The notes beneath the pieces are model-generated. The model worked only from the letters and a program-made list of their open reading frames with translations. It did not search any database and had not been told where the DNA came from. Source: Bacteroidota bacterium (lineage in GTDB: Bacteria; Bacteroidota; Bacteroidia; NORP154). From it: a DNA stretch of 15,641 bases. Location of the stretch: NCBI GenBank assembly GCA_002401055.1, contig NVRZ01000047.1, forward strand, positions 1 to 15,641, in the 5' to 3' direction. A program made the position numbers and the translations under genes. Each line of letters opens with the position of its first letter. The stretch's first letter is position 1. Shown here one piece after another: positions 1 through 6,874 of the stretch.

Positions 1-395
1 TTTTTATCCTTTGCAGGTTGTTCAGTCGCGGTTTCTTTGGAAGCCTCGCCGCTTTCAGCTTGAGTTTCCTTTGATTCAGCCGTAGCACTTGGTTTAGTAA
101 CAGTATCTGTAGCTGCAGAAGTTGCAGTTGCAGTTTCCGTAGCTTCAGCTTTAGCCGTTACAGTTTCTGTAGCTGTTGCAGTTTCTGTTGTCGCTTTAGT
201 GGTGCTCTCACTTTTTGTAGCAGCACTTTTGGGCGCCGCCTGCTCCTTCGCTCCAGGGTTTACTGACTGGATATCCAATATTTGGTAAACGAGGTCTTCT
301 TTTTTGAGTGCCTCATATTTGGGAACGCTGAGGTTCTTTGCAACATCTTTAAGCTCAGACACGAGCATTTTATTAAGTTCTAGTATATCGTACAT
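1..395 (-). CDS. rho: Transcription termination factor Rho, N-terminal part (partial)
   Basis: This is the 5' end of a minus-strand gene cut by the window edge: 131 codons are open from an ATG at 393-395 with no stop. The protein begins MYDILELNKML, then a helical segment rich in Leu and Lys up to about residue 50 (ending DLVYQILDIQS). This matches the Rho N-terminal (SAP-like) domain as found in Bacteroidota. From about residue 53 it changes to a low-complexity tract of Thr, Ala, Glu and Lys that runs to the window edge. Bacteroidota Rho proteins are known to carry long disordered insertions here, before the RNA-binding and hexameric ATPase domains, which lie outside this window. Rho is the RNA-dependent helicase that ends transcription. 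The divergent DUF4293 gene next door supports the call, because that pairing is common in the phylum. Any protein with a Rho N-terminal domain and a disordered tail could look the same here, but the opening motif makes rho much the best call. Confidence 0.9.
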   Translation of the reverse strand, partial: MYDILELNKMLVSELKDVAKNLSVPKYEALKKEDLVYQILDIQSVNPGAKEQAAPKSAATKSESTTKATTETATATETVTAKAEATETATATSAATDTVTKPSATAESKETQAESGEASKETATEQPAKDK

Positions 396-790
396 AATTG
401 TTTTTGATTGGTATTAAATAAAAAATAAGATAAATATAGGTGGGATGAGACTAGGCTGGCGTTTGTCCAGCAAGGTTAGCTTTTATGCTTATATATATTG
501 AAAATCAAATAGATTGTAACGTCAATAAGAAAAAGTAGCCGTGGAATGCTTGCAAAATCTTCCGTTCTCGTCTTAAATCCTTCTCAGCAAGCGTGATTAG
601 AGCTGCAATAATACAAATAATTATTAAATCAGCTCCCCTAATAATTGAATCATTGATACGTGGCAATATCTCTAATTGTTACATTCTTCTGATTATAGGT
701 AGTCGCAAGAGCAAAGTATTCGCACAAGTAAATTGGATATCATTATCTTTATCCCAACTTAACATTCAATAGTTTTAGCGCTCAAACTTT
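396..790. other. Intergenic region between divergent rho and DUF4293 genes
   Basis: These 395 bases lie between two divergent genes and hold no convincing ORF or RNA gene. The region is AT-rich and must carry the promoters for both genes, but neither stands out. On the plus strand TATCTTTA at 744-751 is one mismatch from the Bacteroidota -7 consensus TAnnTTTG and lies 39 nt before the DUF4293 ATG, but I see no matching -33 TTG. On the minus strand TACTTTTT (rc of 531-538) is a similar weak match for rho. A small inverted repeat at 455-471 would fall in the rho leader. Confidence 0.5.
455..471 (-). other. Small hairpin in the rho leader
   Basis: GCTGG (455-459) and CCAGC (467-471) form a perfect 5-bp inverted repeat with a 7-nt loop, 60-76 nt upstream of the rho start codon. 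There is no T-run after it on either strand, so it is not an intrinsic terminator. It may be a leader structure or chance. Confidence 0.3.
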
Positions 791-1261
791 ATGATTCAAC
801 GAATTCAGTCAATCTATTTAGCCGTCATCGCGCTTTGCTGCGGTCTTGTATTTGTATTTCCATTTGCAGAAATTGTTATCCCTGATGGAGTTTGCGTTTT
901 AGATGCTCTTAGTATAACTACCAAGACCCAAATCGAAGTGGAACTACTCAAACCCTGGCTGGTAACAATTTTAGCAATTCTATGTGCGCTTCTTTCCGTT
1001 GCAATTGTTATGCAGTTCAAGAACAGGTTGCTACAAATAAAATTATGCAGATTTAACATGCTTTTGCTTCTGGGGCTGATTATATCCATATTCTATATGA
1101 TTGACAGAACACAGGAACTGTTGAGTATGGGTGCAGATGCAGAAATAAGCTACGGACTTGGCTCCTTTTTACCTCTCGTGGCGGTGATTCTGAATATTTT
1201 GGCTATCAGAGCCATTACCAAGGATGAAAGGCTTGTTAGATCTGCGGATAGGTTGAGGTAA
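791..1261 (+). CDS. DUF4293 family four-helix membrane protein
   Basis: The 156-residue protein has four hydrophobic segments at about residues 7-26, 56-75, 88-106 and 124-142, so it is predicted to be an integral inner-membrane protein. The start MIQRIQSIYL and the charged tail ending KDERLVRSADRLR are the recognisable ends of the DUF4293 family, found almost only in Bacteroidota and of unknown function. The length is normal for the family. The ATG at 791 has no Shine-Dalgarno, as usual in the phylum. The gene is divergent from rho, a neighbourhood commonly seen for this family. No catalytic residues are visible and I do not assign a biochemical role. No obvious terminator hairpin follows; a palindrome-rich intergenic element begins about 60 nt downstream. 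Confidence 0.85.
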   Translation: MIQRIQSIYLAVIALCCGLVFVFPFAEIVIPDGVCVLDALSITTKTQIEVELLKPWLVTILAILCALLSVAIVMQFKNRLLQIKLCRFNMLLLLGLIISIFYMIDRTQELLSMGADAEISYGLGSFLPLVAVILNILAIRAITKDERLVRSADRLR

Positions 1262-1318
1262 GTCAAATTTTGACTACTTCTATTTTTTTACTAACAAATC
1301 TCTCGTCCTTCTCTTGCT

Positions 1319-1723
1319 GTACTTTCTTTTGGTCGTCAAAAGAAAGTACCAAAGAAAACTCTTCACGCGTCAAGGCGATCCGCCTTTGGCGGACCAGCTT
1401 CCAAATTGCCGTCATCCTATCTGCACCCTTCGGGAGTCGTCTGGATGAACTTAAAGGCAATTTCTCGTTTACTGCGCCGCGCAATGGCAGTCCTACAGGC
1501 TGATCTGGGTATATAATGGTCAAACTGATCAGTGCGGAGCGCTGACAAGCGCAAAACTTAGCCGAGTAGATGAGACAAGGGGGAGCATCCCAGCTTTTGT
1601 TGGCCTAAAGTCTGCCTAGCAGGCAGGTTGCCGGATCGCTGCGTCGCCATAGCTTTGAAGCGTCGGCGACAAGTCCGGCAAGGCAACAAATTAACATTTG
1701 TCTTCGCGGACCTGATCCGCGAA
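1319..1723. repeat. Palindrome-rich intergenic repeat element
   Basis: Six inverted repeats lie within about 400 bases. A perfect 13-bp stem with a 5-nt loop is at 1319-1331/1337-1349 (arm GTACTTTCTTTTG). TCCGCC/GGCGGA is at 1379-1384/1388-1393, GCGCT/AGCGC at 1539-1543/1548-1552, and CTGCC/GGCAG at 1612-1616/1622-1626. A nested structure follows, with outer arms TTGCCGGA/TCCGGCAA (1628-1635/1674-1681) and inner arms GTCGCC/GGCGAC (1643-1648/1665-1670). The last is TTCGCGGA/TCCGCGAA at 1703-1710/1716-1723. The opening part, which reads SSKESTKEN in one frame, resembles (from memory, not a search) translated intergenic repeats often misannotated as hypothetical proteins in Bacteroidota. The exact element boundaries are inferred. 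It could be one dispersed element or several abutting ones. Confidence 0.6.
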
Positions 1724-1772
1724 CTTATAATGCTAATTCAATTGCTATTGCAAGGAACGAATAGTTCACCTC

Positions 1773-1797
1773 TTCCCCATTTCAATAATTTGCAAAT
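1773..1797. repeat. 25-bp direct repeat, copy 1 (intergenic)
   Basis: The 25 bases are identical, in the same orientation, to positions 2379-2403, which are the last codons of the phosphodiesterase gene. Read on the minus strand this copy would encode the phosphodiesterase's C-terminal residues LQIIEMG, with no gene attached. Flanking sequence on both sides differs between the copies. It looks like a gene-end fragment or a duplication made when the intervening DNA arrived. Confidence 0.75.
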
Positions 1798-1858
1798 TCA
1801 TTCTTTTATATTCTGATACCCATTACAGAAAGAATTTGGGAATAATATTTCCTCTTCC

Positions 1859-1888
1859 TTGATAGTTCGATTATCTATACTACTTTTG
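1859..1888 (+). promoter_or_regulatory. Bacteroidota-type promoter for the LysM-like gene
   Basis: TACTTTTG at 1881-1888 matches the -7 consensus TAnnTTTG exactly. A TTG at 1859-1861 sits 19 nt upstream, the usual -33 spacing. Transcription would start near 1893-1896, giving a leader of about 35 nt before the ATG at 1930. Confidence 0.7.
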
Positions 1889-1929
1889 CGGCCAAAATAA
1901 TTTATATATCAATCAATAATCTTATAAAA

Positions 1930-2268
1930 ATGAGAACTAGAATTATTACCATGACACTTGCTATCTGCTTAACTGGATTTAGCGCATTTAGCCAAACCAA
2001 TACTACATATGTAGTAAGTGAAGAAGGTGAAACAGTGGAAAGCGTAACAACAAAGGTTTATGGAAGTCCAGACCTTTCCGAATATGTAGCTATATTTAAT
2101 CACCTGGATAGTTTCCGAAAGCTGACCGTTGGGCAAGAGTTGGTTTTTCCTCCAATCGACAAGGTACTTGCGGTAATCGATAGTTTTATAGAAGGCGGAG
2201 GCGCACTATCGCTACTTGGTATCAACTTAAATGATAAGGGCGAGCATTGGCCGATTGAAACGCAGTAA
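1930..2268 (+). CDS. Small secreted LysM-like protein
   Basis: The 112-residue protein starts with a signal peptide: basic MRTR, a hydrophobic stretch to about residue 17, and a likely cleavage after SAFSQ near residue 21-22. Residues 27-75 resemble one diverged LysM repeat: YVVSEEGETVESVTTKVYG, then an N at residue 57 in the segment YVAIFNHL, then LTVGQELVFPP. LysM domains bind N-acetylglucosamine-containing glycans such as peptidoglycan, so a periplasmic or outer-envelope location is inferred. The remaining 35 residues contain a Gly-rich stretch (EGGGAL) and match nothing I recognise. The gene has its own promoter (1859-1888) and terminator (2303-2333), so it is monocistronic. The ATG at 1930 follows an A-rich leader with no Shine-Dalgarno. 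It lies between the two copies of a 25-bp direct repeat, which hints at insertion as a unit. The LysM call rests on the sequence pattern alone. Confidence 0.7.
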   Translation: MRTRIITMTLAICLTGFSAFSQTNTTYVVSEEGETVESVTTKVYGSPDLSEYVAIFNHLDSFRKLTVGQELVFPPIDKVLAVIDSFIEGGGALSLLGINLNDKGEHWPIETQ

Positions 2269-2302
2269 GTTTCTGTATATTCCTACAACATCTGTTAATA
2301 AT

Positions 2303-2333
2303 CTCCCTGCGTGTATCGTAGGGAGGTTTTTTT
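2303..2333 (+). terminator. Intrinsic terminator of the LysM-like gene
   Basis: A 9-bp stem (2303-2311 with 2317-2325, core CTCCCT/AGGGAG, one G-T pair) with the 5-nt loop TGTAT is followed by G and seven Ts (2327-2333). It starts 35 nt after the stop codon and lies just before the convergent end of the phosphodiesterase gene. Confidence 0.9.
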
Positions 2334-2371
2334 GCCCTAAGGGTTACAACTTTTTATTCCACTTCAATCTT

Positions 2372-2866
2372 TTATCTTTTCCCCATTTCAATAATTTGCA
2401 AATCCTTGATCTCCTCCCCATTAATGGTAAATCGTATCAATGTACGAACCGTGTGTTGCCCGTACTTACCAGCTGCTCCTGGGTTGATGTGCAGCAATTG
2501 AAGCTTCTTATCATAAATAACCTTCAGAATGTGCGAGTGGCCACAAATGAATAATTTCGGAGGATTGCTTCTAATTTCCTCATAGACCCGGCGGTCGTAT
2601 CTATTCGGGTATCCACCAATATGCGTAATCCACACATCTACTTTCTCACAAAGGAAGCGTTGATGCTCCGGATGAGAAATCCGTACATCATTTCCATCGA
2701 TATTGCCATAAACAGCCTTTAAAGGCTTAAATTCCTCTAGCTGCTCAGTAACAGATTTATTGCCTACATCGCCAGCATGCCAGATTTCATCACAATCCTT
2801 AAAATGCTCAAAAACTGCGGAGTCCAGGTAGTTGTGTGTATCAGATAACAGCCCTATCCTGGTCAT
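2372..2866 (-). CDS. YfcE/MJ0936-type metallophosphodiesterase
   Basis: The 164-residue protein carries the full metallophosphoesterase motif set: LSDTHN (D9, H11), HAGDVGN (D33), YGNIDGN (N55), THIGG (H82) and CGHSH (H110, H112). These residues bind the two metal ions and the phosphate in the YfcE/MJ0936 family, cytosolic phosphodiesterases of about 160-180 residues whose natural substrate is usually unknown. I chose the ATG at 2864-2866 over the upstream in-frame ATG at 2896. It overlaps the batE stop as ATGA, and MTRIGLLSDTHN is the normal family start. The longer form would add ten residues lying inside batE. It is the last gene of the Bat operon. Its final codons form copy 2 of the 25-bp repeat. 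Co-expression with the Bat genes is inferred from the overlap; a shared function is not shown. Confidence 0.92.
   Translation of the reverse strand: MTRIGLLSDTHNYLDSAVFEHFKDCDEIWHAGDVGNKSVTEQLEEFKPLKAVYGNIDGNDVRISHPEHQRFLCEKVDVWITHIGGYPNRYDRRVYEEIRSNPPKLFICGHSHILKVIYDKKLQLLHINPGAAGKYGQHTVRTLIRFTINGEEIKDLQIIEMGKR
2379..2403. repeat. 25-bp direct repeat, copy 2 (phosphodiesterase 3' end)
   Basis: Identical to 1773-1797. This copy is coding (C-terminal residues LQIIEMGK of the phosphodiesterase), so it is likely the original. The distance between copies is 606 bp and the LysM-like gene lies between them. Confidence 0.75.
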
Positions 2867-3633
2867 ATTATTTTTATCGTAGATGCGGGCAGCCATCCTA
2901 TGCTTCCATCTGATAGTTTGATCTTACTCCAGTCCCCAATTTCTTCATTAACCAAAACCTTGGTGCCTTCATGCAAGACAAACAAGTCGTTGCCATTGTC
3001 GCCAGGTGCGCTTTGCACCACAATTGAGGGACTAAAGACTATTCCTTCACGCTGTTGGAAGACACTATCATATTTCTTATGAGCCATGGCAATGCCAACA
3101 AGTCCACCAACAAGGATTAGTAAGCTGGTCCAGAAGAAAAGCTTGCGAAGCGCAGTGGTTTGTGATATCATATATACCGCAAAAAGGATCGCTGATAACC
3201 ACAAGGAGCCACCTGCAATTAACGCCCAAACATCTACAGAGTATTTATTGGATAAATCCTTGGTGATATCATTTATGAAGAAAGTCGGTATCGATTCAAT
3301 CTTATCTACCGTTCTAAGTTTGGCAAGACGAAGGTTATAATCGATGTCTTCATCAACAGGATCCATTTTCTTTGCTCTCTCAAAATTGAGTATTGCTGAA
3401 GCTACTTCATTCACTTTATAATACGCATTCCCCAGATTATAAAACAGCTGCGCCGCTACGTATCCCTCCTCTATAATTGCCTCATAAAGCACTATAGAGC
3501 TTTCAATATCACCCCGAGAATAGGCGGCATTTGCACTGTCCAAGTTGGCCTTAGAGTCCTGAGCTGCCACGGAAACAATCACACCGAACATCAACAAAAA
3601 CAAAAGCAATATTTTACTAATTCTTCTTACCAT
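2863..3633 (-). CDS. batE: BatE: TPR and SH3b membrane protein
   Basis: The 256-residue protein has a signal peptide or anchor at residues 1-25 (MVRRISKILLLFLLMFG, then AAQ). Tetratricopeptide repeats follow at about 30-105 (YNLGNAYYKVNEVASAILNFERA). Two membrane segments lie at about 136-156 and 165-184, and a bacterial SH3-like domain at 195-256 ends DGSIGWLPASTIKII. This order, TPR, two helices, SH3b, is the BatE architecture of Bacteroidota. TPRs bind protein partners and SH3b domains often bind cell-wall peptides, so a scaffold in the envelope is likely. I chose the ATG at 3631-3633, 20 codons inside the longest frame, because it starts directly at the signal peptide. This start overlaps the methyltransferase gene by 17 nt, and the end overlaps the phosphodiesterase as ATGA. 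Confidence 0.88.
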   Translation of the reverse strand: MVRRISKILLLFLLMFGVIVSVAAQDSKANLDSANAAYSRGDIESSIVLYEAIIEEGYVAAQLFYNLGNAYYKVNEVASAILNFERAKKMDPVDEDIDYNLRLAKLRTVDKIESIPTFFINDITKDLSNKYSVDVWALIAGGSLWLSAILFAVYMISQTTALRKLFFWTSLLILVGGLVGIAMAHKKYDSVFQQREGIVFSPSIVVQSAPGDNGNDLFVLHEGTKVLVNEEIGDWSKIKLSDGSIGWLPASTIKII

Positions 3634-4270
3634 ACAGAATAACCTGCCATAAAATATTATTGTAATAAAAAACTCGTTCAAAGCCGTTGCCAATTACTAT
3701 AGATTCAACCTCCTTTTCCGGATGTAGATAGATGCGAAAGTCCTTACCAAATAAGGGAAACATCGTGTTTCCAAATTTGATTAATAACCTCGTCCACCAT
3801 TTTTCTCGGGGAAATATCAAGGCATAATACCTGGTAGCATTTGAGGACGATATATTGACCAGTTCCTTCATGTCATCAAAGCAGCATATGACTTTATCCA
3901 AAGTAACGATCTCCGCATTGCCAATTTCAGATGCACCGTCTAAGTAATTACCAAAATGATAGCTCAATTTATCCGAATGATTTCTTCGTTCACCTTCTTT
4001 CTTTGAAATTGAAATATAATCAGACGAAGCATCAGCACACTTTGCATGACTCACGCCGGCCTCTATCAATTCATGATGAATAGCGCCCAATCCCCCACCG
4101 ATATCCAGTAGTGTTGCCCCTTCCACATTTTTCTCGATGATTGCCGCAATAAGTTTTTTTGTCGACTGGTCCGCACCACTTTTTAAATACTTCTTGTACT
4201 TTTTACGCGCTCTCTTCCCGCTAAAGAAATCGTCAACAGCTAAACATGTATCGCACATCATTTCACTCAT
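3617..4270 (-). CDS. Class I SAM-dependent methyltransferase (BchM-like family)
   Basis: The 217-residue protein has the SAM-binding glycine motif LLDIGGGLG at residues 54-62 and an acidic loop, CADAS, at 79-83. The segment LDKVICCFDDM (124-134) is shared with a broad family related to Mg-protoporphyrin O-methyltransferase (BchM/ChlM) but widespread in non-photosynthetic bacteria. The N-terminus (MCDTC, then FFSGKRARKKYKKYLKSGAD) also fits that family. There is no signal peptide or membrane segment, so it is cytosolic. The substrate is unknown and I do not infer porphyrin chemistry: no pigment genes are present. The start is the ATG at 4268-4270, 7 nt after the batD stop; the longer frame from 4381 lies inside batD. 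Its 3' end overlaps batE by 17 nt. A methyltransferase is not one of the standard BatA-E components. Confidence 0.85.
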   Translation of the reverse strand: MSEMMCDTCLAVDDFFSGKRARKKYKKYLKSGADQSTKKLIAAIIEKNVEGATLLDIGGGLGAIHHELIEAGVSHAKCADASSDYISISKKEGERRNHSDKLSYHFGNYLDGASEIGNAEIVTLDKVICCFDDMKELVNISSSNATRYYALIFPREKWWTRLLIKFGNTMFPLFGKDFRIYLHPEKEVESIVIGNGFERVFYYNNILWQVILYGKKN

Positions 4271-4277
4271 GATCTGA

Positions 4278-6077
4278 TCAGGTAATTTCGTTTTCCAGCA
4301 CCCCAAGTATCTCCAAGGCATCGTTATACACCAATTGTAACTCTCCCTCATCCTTTGATGGAGCATACTGCGCGAACTCACACCGCTCCACCAATTCTTC
4401 CAATTGGGTTATACTCTCTACGGACACCTGCTTATCTAACAAAGACTCTCTGATGTTCTCCTTGTTCAAATTCGCAACAGGTACATTTAGTTTATCCCCA
4501 ACATATCCCCACAAACATTTGAGAACCTCCACATAAAAGGCATTTCTATCGCTATCCTTTATATATTTATTTGCCTTTGATAAATGCTTTTTCGCAAGCC
4601 TCGTAGCGCCCTTTCTTCGCATAAATGCCACATCGCTACGCTGCTCCAGGTTTCTCTTTCGGACCGCCAAAAATATCAGCAAACACAAGAAGGGAGAGCC
4701 CACATAACCATAAAACAATCCTGATAAAAAGAATGGTTCACTTTTTCTCTTCAATTCAAAAGCATGGTTTTTGATGAACATAATATCACTTCCAATAAAC
4801 TTGAGGTCCTCTTTGGCAATACCAGAGATGGTTGTCAACGCACCTTCTTCTCCTTTCGCTACTGTGAGCATTATCTCCTTTCCTTTTAAGGTTATGTACT
4901 TCCTCTGTGATGGGTTGAAATAGCTGAATTGTACTGGCTCAATTACATATTGCCCTGCATGCCTTGGTACCAATAAATGCTCATAAGTTCTCGATCCTGA
5001 TACTCCGGCCATCTTAGCAGAAACACGGTCCGTAATTTTGGGATCATAGGTCTCAACATCTGGTGGTAAATTCAGATCCAAAGCATCTATCAGCTTTAGA
5101 TTTCCAGTTCCAGATATTTTTATTACCAAAGAAGCTGCATCATTTGCGGTAAGATCTGTTTTATCCACAGAGGTAACCATCTTGTATTTACCAACATCCC
5201 CTTTAAAATTTCTGGGTTTCCCTTTTTCGGGAAGAGGTTTGACTTTAATTATTATCGTCTTGCTCTTAACCGTGTATTCAACGTCTTTATAACCTCCAAA
5301 AAAGTTATCAAAAACGCTGCGAGACTGTCTGGTTGCTCTAGTCCTAACCACAGCCGTGAAATGCATCGGATCTAGCTCCAGGTTTCCACTTCGTTGTGGA
5401 AATAGTATGGTCTTTTTTAGATCTGCCGCCTGGTATCTGATTCCATCTACGGTTGCAGTATAGACCTTTACTTGCTTGGGCATTTCTACATCTTGTGTCC
5501 AAAATCCTTTGAATGAAGGTAGCTTGCTCACCTCATTGCCAACTATATCGACTTTGAAATAAACGGTATATGTAACACTTATGCCCTCTCCTACATAAAC
5601 ATTGCGCTTGTTCACAGAGGCTTTCATAAATAAATCTTTGTTAATGGCTTTTGCTTTGACACCTGCCTTATTTGAAGCAGTACTCTTGCTATTTCCAATG
5701 CCAATATTCATCACGACATCATCATAGGCATGTGATTTTCCATGAGCCTCAATTTTGGCCCCGCTTATCTTAATTTTGCCTTTCTTCTTGCCTGCCAATA
5801 TGTAGGAATAAGTCATCCCCTGCGAAAACTTCCCATTCACATATTTCGACATGCTGGATTGATTTGGTCCTGATATCCTCACAAATTGGGAAAGATCGGG
5901 AGGAGTAAATCGCTCCACTTTCCCGTCAAACTTAAATTCTAAGTTAAAGCGCTCGCCAACCCCAACGTTCAACTTACTCACGGTGGCTCTCATATTATGA
6001 TTTTGGGCATAGACCAGCCCTGCACTTATCAAGACAAGACTTAAGAAAAGCGTGTATGTGAGAATTTTTCTTACCAA
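4278..6077 (-). CDS. batD: BatD oxygen-tolerance protein
   Basis: The 599-residue protein has a signal peptide (residues 1-24, ending LVYA before QNHN), a long beta-rich periplasmic region with Ig-like repeats, one membrane helix at about 450-472, and a C-terminal cytosolic part of about 125 residues with a helical segment (YVEVLKCLWGYVGDKLNVP). This is the BatD family layout. BatD is thought to act in the periplasm with BatA and BatB. The start is unusual: the only start codon that keeps the signal peptide is TTG at 6075-6077, with an in-frame TGA just three codons upstream. The first in-frame ATG encodes residue 29, after the signal peptide, and would leave the protein unexported. The TTG lies within the last codons of batC (7-nt overlap), which suggests translational coupling. 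It is followed 7 nt later by the methyltransferase. Confidence 0.92.
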   Translation of the reverse strand: MVRKILTYTLFLSLVLISAGLVYAQNHNMRATVSKLNVGVGERFNLEFKFDGKVERFTPPDLSQFVRISGPNQSSMSKYVNGKFSQGMTYSYILAGKKKGKIKISGAKIEAHGKSHAYDDVVMNIGIGNSKSTASNKAGVKAKAINKDLFMKASVNKRNVYVGEGISVTYTVYFKVDIVGNEVSKLPSFKGFWTQDVEMPKQVKVYTATVDGIRYQAADLKKTILFPQRSGNLELDPMHFTAVVRTRATRQSRSVFDNFFGGYKDVEYTVKSKTIIIKVKPLPEKGKPRNFKGDVGKYKMVTSVDKTDLTANDAASLVIKISGTGNLKLIDALDLNLPPDVETYDPKITDRVSAKMAGVSGSRTYEHLLVPRHAGQYVIEPVQFSYFNPSQRKYITLKGKEIMLTVAKGEEGALTTISGIAKEDLKFIGSDIMFIKNHAFELKRKSEPFFLSGLFYGYVGSPFLCLLIFLAVRKRNLEQRSDVAFMRRKGATRLAKKHLSKANKYIKDSDRNAFYVEVLKCLWGYVGDKLNVPVANLNKENIRESLLDKQVSVESITQLEELVERCEFAQYAPSKDEGELQLVYNDALEILGVLENEIT

Positions 6078-6874
6078 TCCTTCTCAATGTTGATCTTAGT
6101 CGCCTTCATTTTATTCTTTGTGAGCTTGCTCTGAACATTCTGCTCCTCATTTTTAAGTGCGTCCAATAATTTCTTAGCGTCCTCTTTTGATATCTCGTTG
6201 GGGTTGGGCTTCTTTTCTTGCTCTTTCTGCTCCTCTTCCTTGGTTTTCTCATTTTGTTTTTGGTCACTCTCACTCTTCTTATCGTCCTCTTTGTTATCCT
6301 TTTTTTCCTGGTCTTCCTTCTCCTTTTGCTGATCATCTTCAGACTGGGGCTTCTCCTCATCCTTCATATCCTTGTCATCTTTCTCCTCATTATCATCGTT
6401 TTTTTGCTTTTCCTGTTCCTTATTGTCTTTTTGCTTTTGCTGTTCCGCCAACTTTTGCTGAGCATAAGCCAGGTTATACTTCGTTCCAGCATCGCTCGGA
6501 TTATTTCTCAGCGCATTCTTATACGCTTCTATGCTCTTGGAGTACTCCTTTGACCTCATCAATGAATTACCGAGGTTGTGATAAGACTTGGCAACATTCG
6601 TTTTGTTATCGTCTCGCAAAGCAAATGTTTCAAACTGAGCTGCGGCTTCCTTGTACTTCTCCTGCTTGTAGGAGGCATCCCCCAGGTTAAATGCACCCTG
6701 AGGCGAATTAGAGTTTTCACTCAGCGCCTTTTGATAACTCACACTCGCCTTTTCAAATTCGCCTTCTTCATAATGCTCGTTACCTTCCCTAACGTATTTC
6801 AAGTCATCCTGTGCATAGGTGAGTGAACAACTTAAACCTAGAAGTAACAATATGCATACAGTTCTATTCATCAT
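6071..6874 (-). CDS. batC: BatC: TPR protein with Lys/Glu-rich linker
   Basis: The 267-residue protein has a short signal peptide (1-21, LSCSLTYAQ). Three tetratricopeptide units follow at about 24-140 (EGNEHYEEGEFEKASVSYQ; FNLGDASYKQEKYKEAA; YHNLGNSLMRSKEYSKSIEAY). Then comes a long stretch made almost only of Lys, Glu, Asp and Gln (about 145-230). The conserved tail contains ISKEDAKKLLDALKNEE and ends INIEKDW, which is the BatC signature. The protein probably works in the periplasm as an adaptor for other Bat proteins. The gene overlaps batB as ATGA (start 6872-6874), and its stop lies inside the first codons of batD. The charged linker creates long open frames on the opposite strand (6187-6690 and 6218-6553 plus), which I regard as shadows. 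A second ATG follows the first directly; either could be used. Confidence 0.9.
   Translation of the reverse strand: MMNRTVCILLLLGLSCSLTYAQDDLKYVREGNEHYEEGEFEKASVSYQKALSENSNSPQGAFNLGDASYKQEKYKEAAAQFETFALRDDNKTNVAKSYHNLGNSLMRSKEYSKSIEAYKNALRNNPSDAGTKYNLAYAQQKLAEQQKQKDNKEQEKQKNDDNEEKDDKDMKDEEKPQSEDDQQKEKEDQEKKDNKEDDKKSESDQKQNEKTKEEEQKEQEKKPNPNEISKEDAKKLLDALKNEEQNVQSKLTKNKMKATKINIEKDW

Larger units (their letters stand above)
1262..1929. other. 668-nt gene-free region with a palindromic intergenic element
   Basis: I see no credible gene here. Open frames exist on both strands (for example 1263-1523 minus, 1270-1503 plus, 1628-1816 plus), but they overlap each other, run through palindromes, and lack promoter or family features. 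From about 1319 to 1723 the DNA is visibly more GC-rich than its flanks and is packed with inverted repeats. From 1724 the sequence returns to AT-rich DNA, with one copy of a 25-bp direct repeat (1773-1797) and then the promoter of the LysM-like gene. Confidence 0.6.

Noticed and set aside
396..790. tRNA, riboswitch or CRISPR array
   Set aside because: No cloverleaf pattern, no regular spaced repeats and no recognisable riboswitch core here or elsewhere in the window.
1263..1523. Open frames on both strands (1263-1523 minus, 1270-1503 plus) as genes
   Set aside because: They overlap each other, run through palindromes and lack promoters; they look like translated repeat DNA.
1628..1816. 62-codon plus-strand frame
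   Set aside because: It begins inside a nested palindrome and ends in the 25-bp repeat; no family features.
6187..6690. Long plus-strand frames opposite batC
   Set aside because: They are the complement of the Lys/Glu-rich linker codons, which rarely give stops on the other strand.
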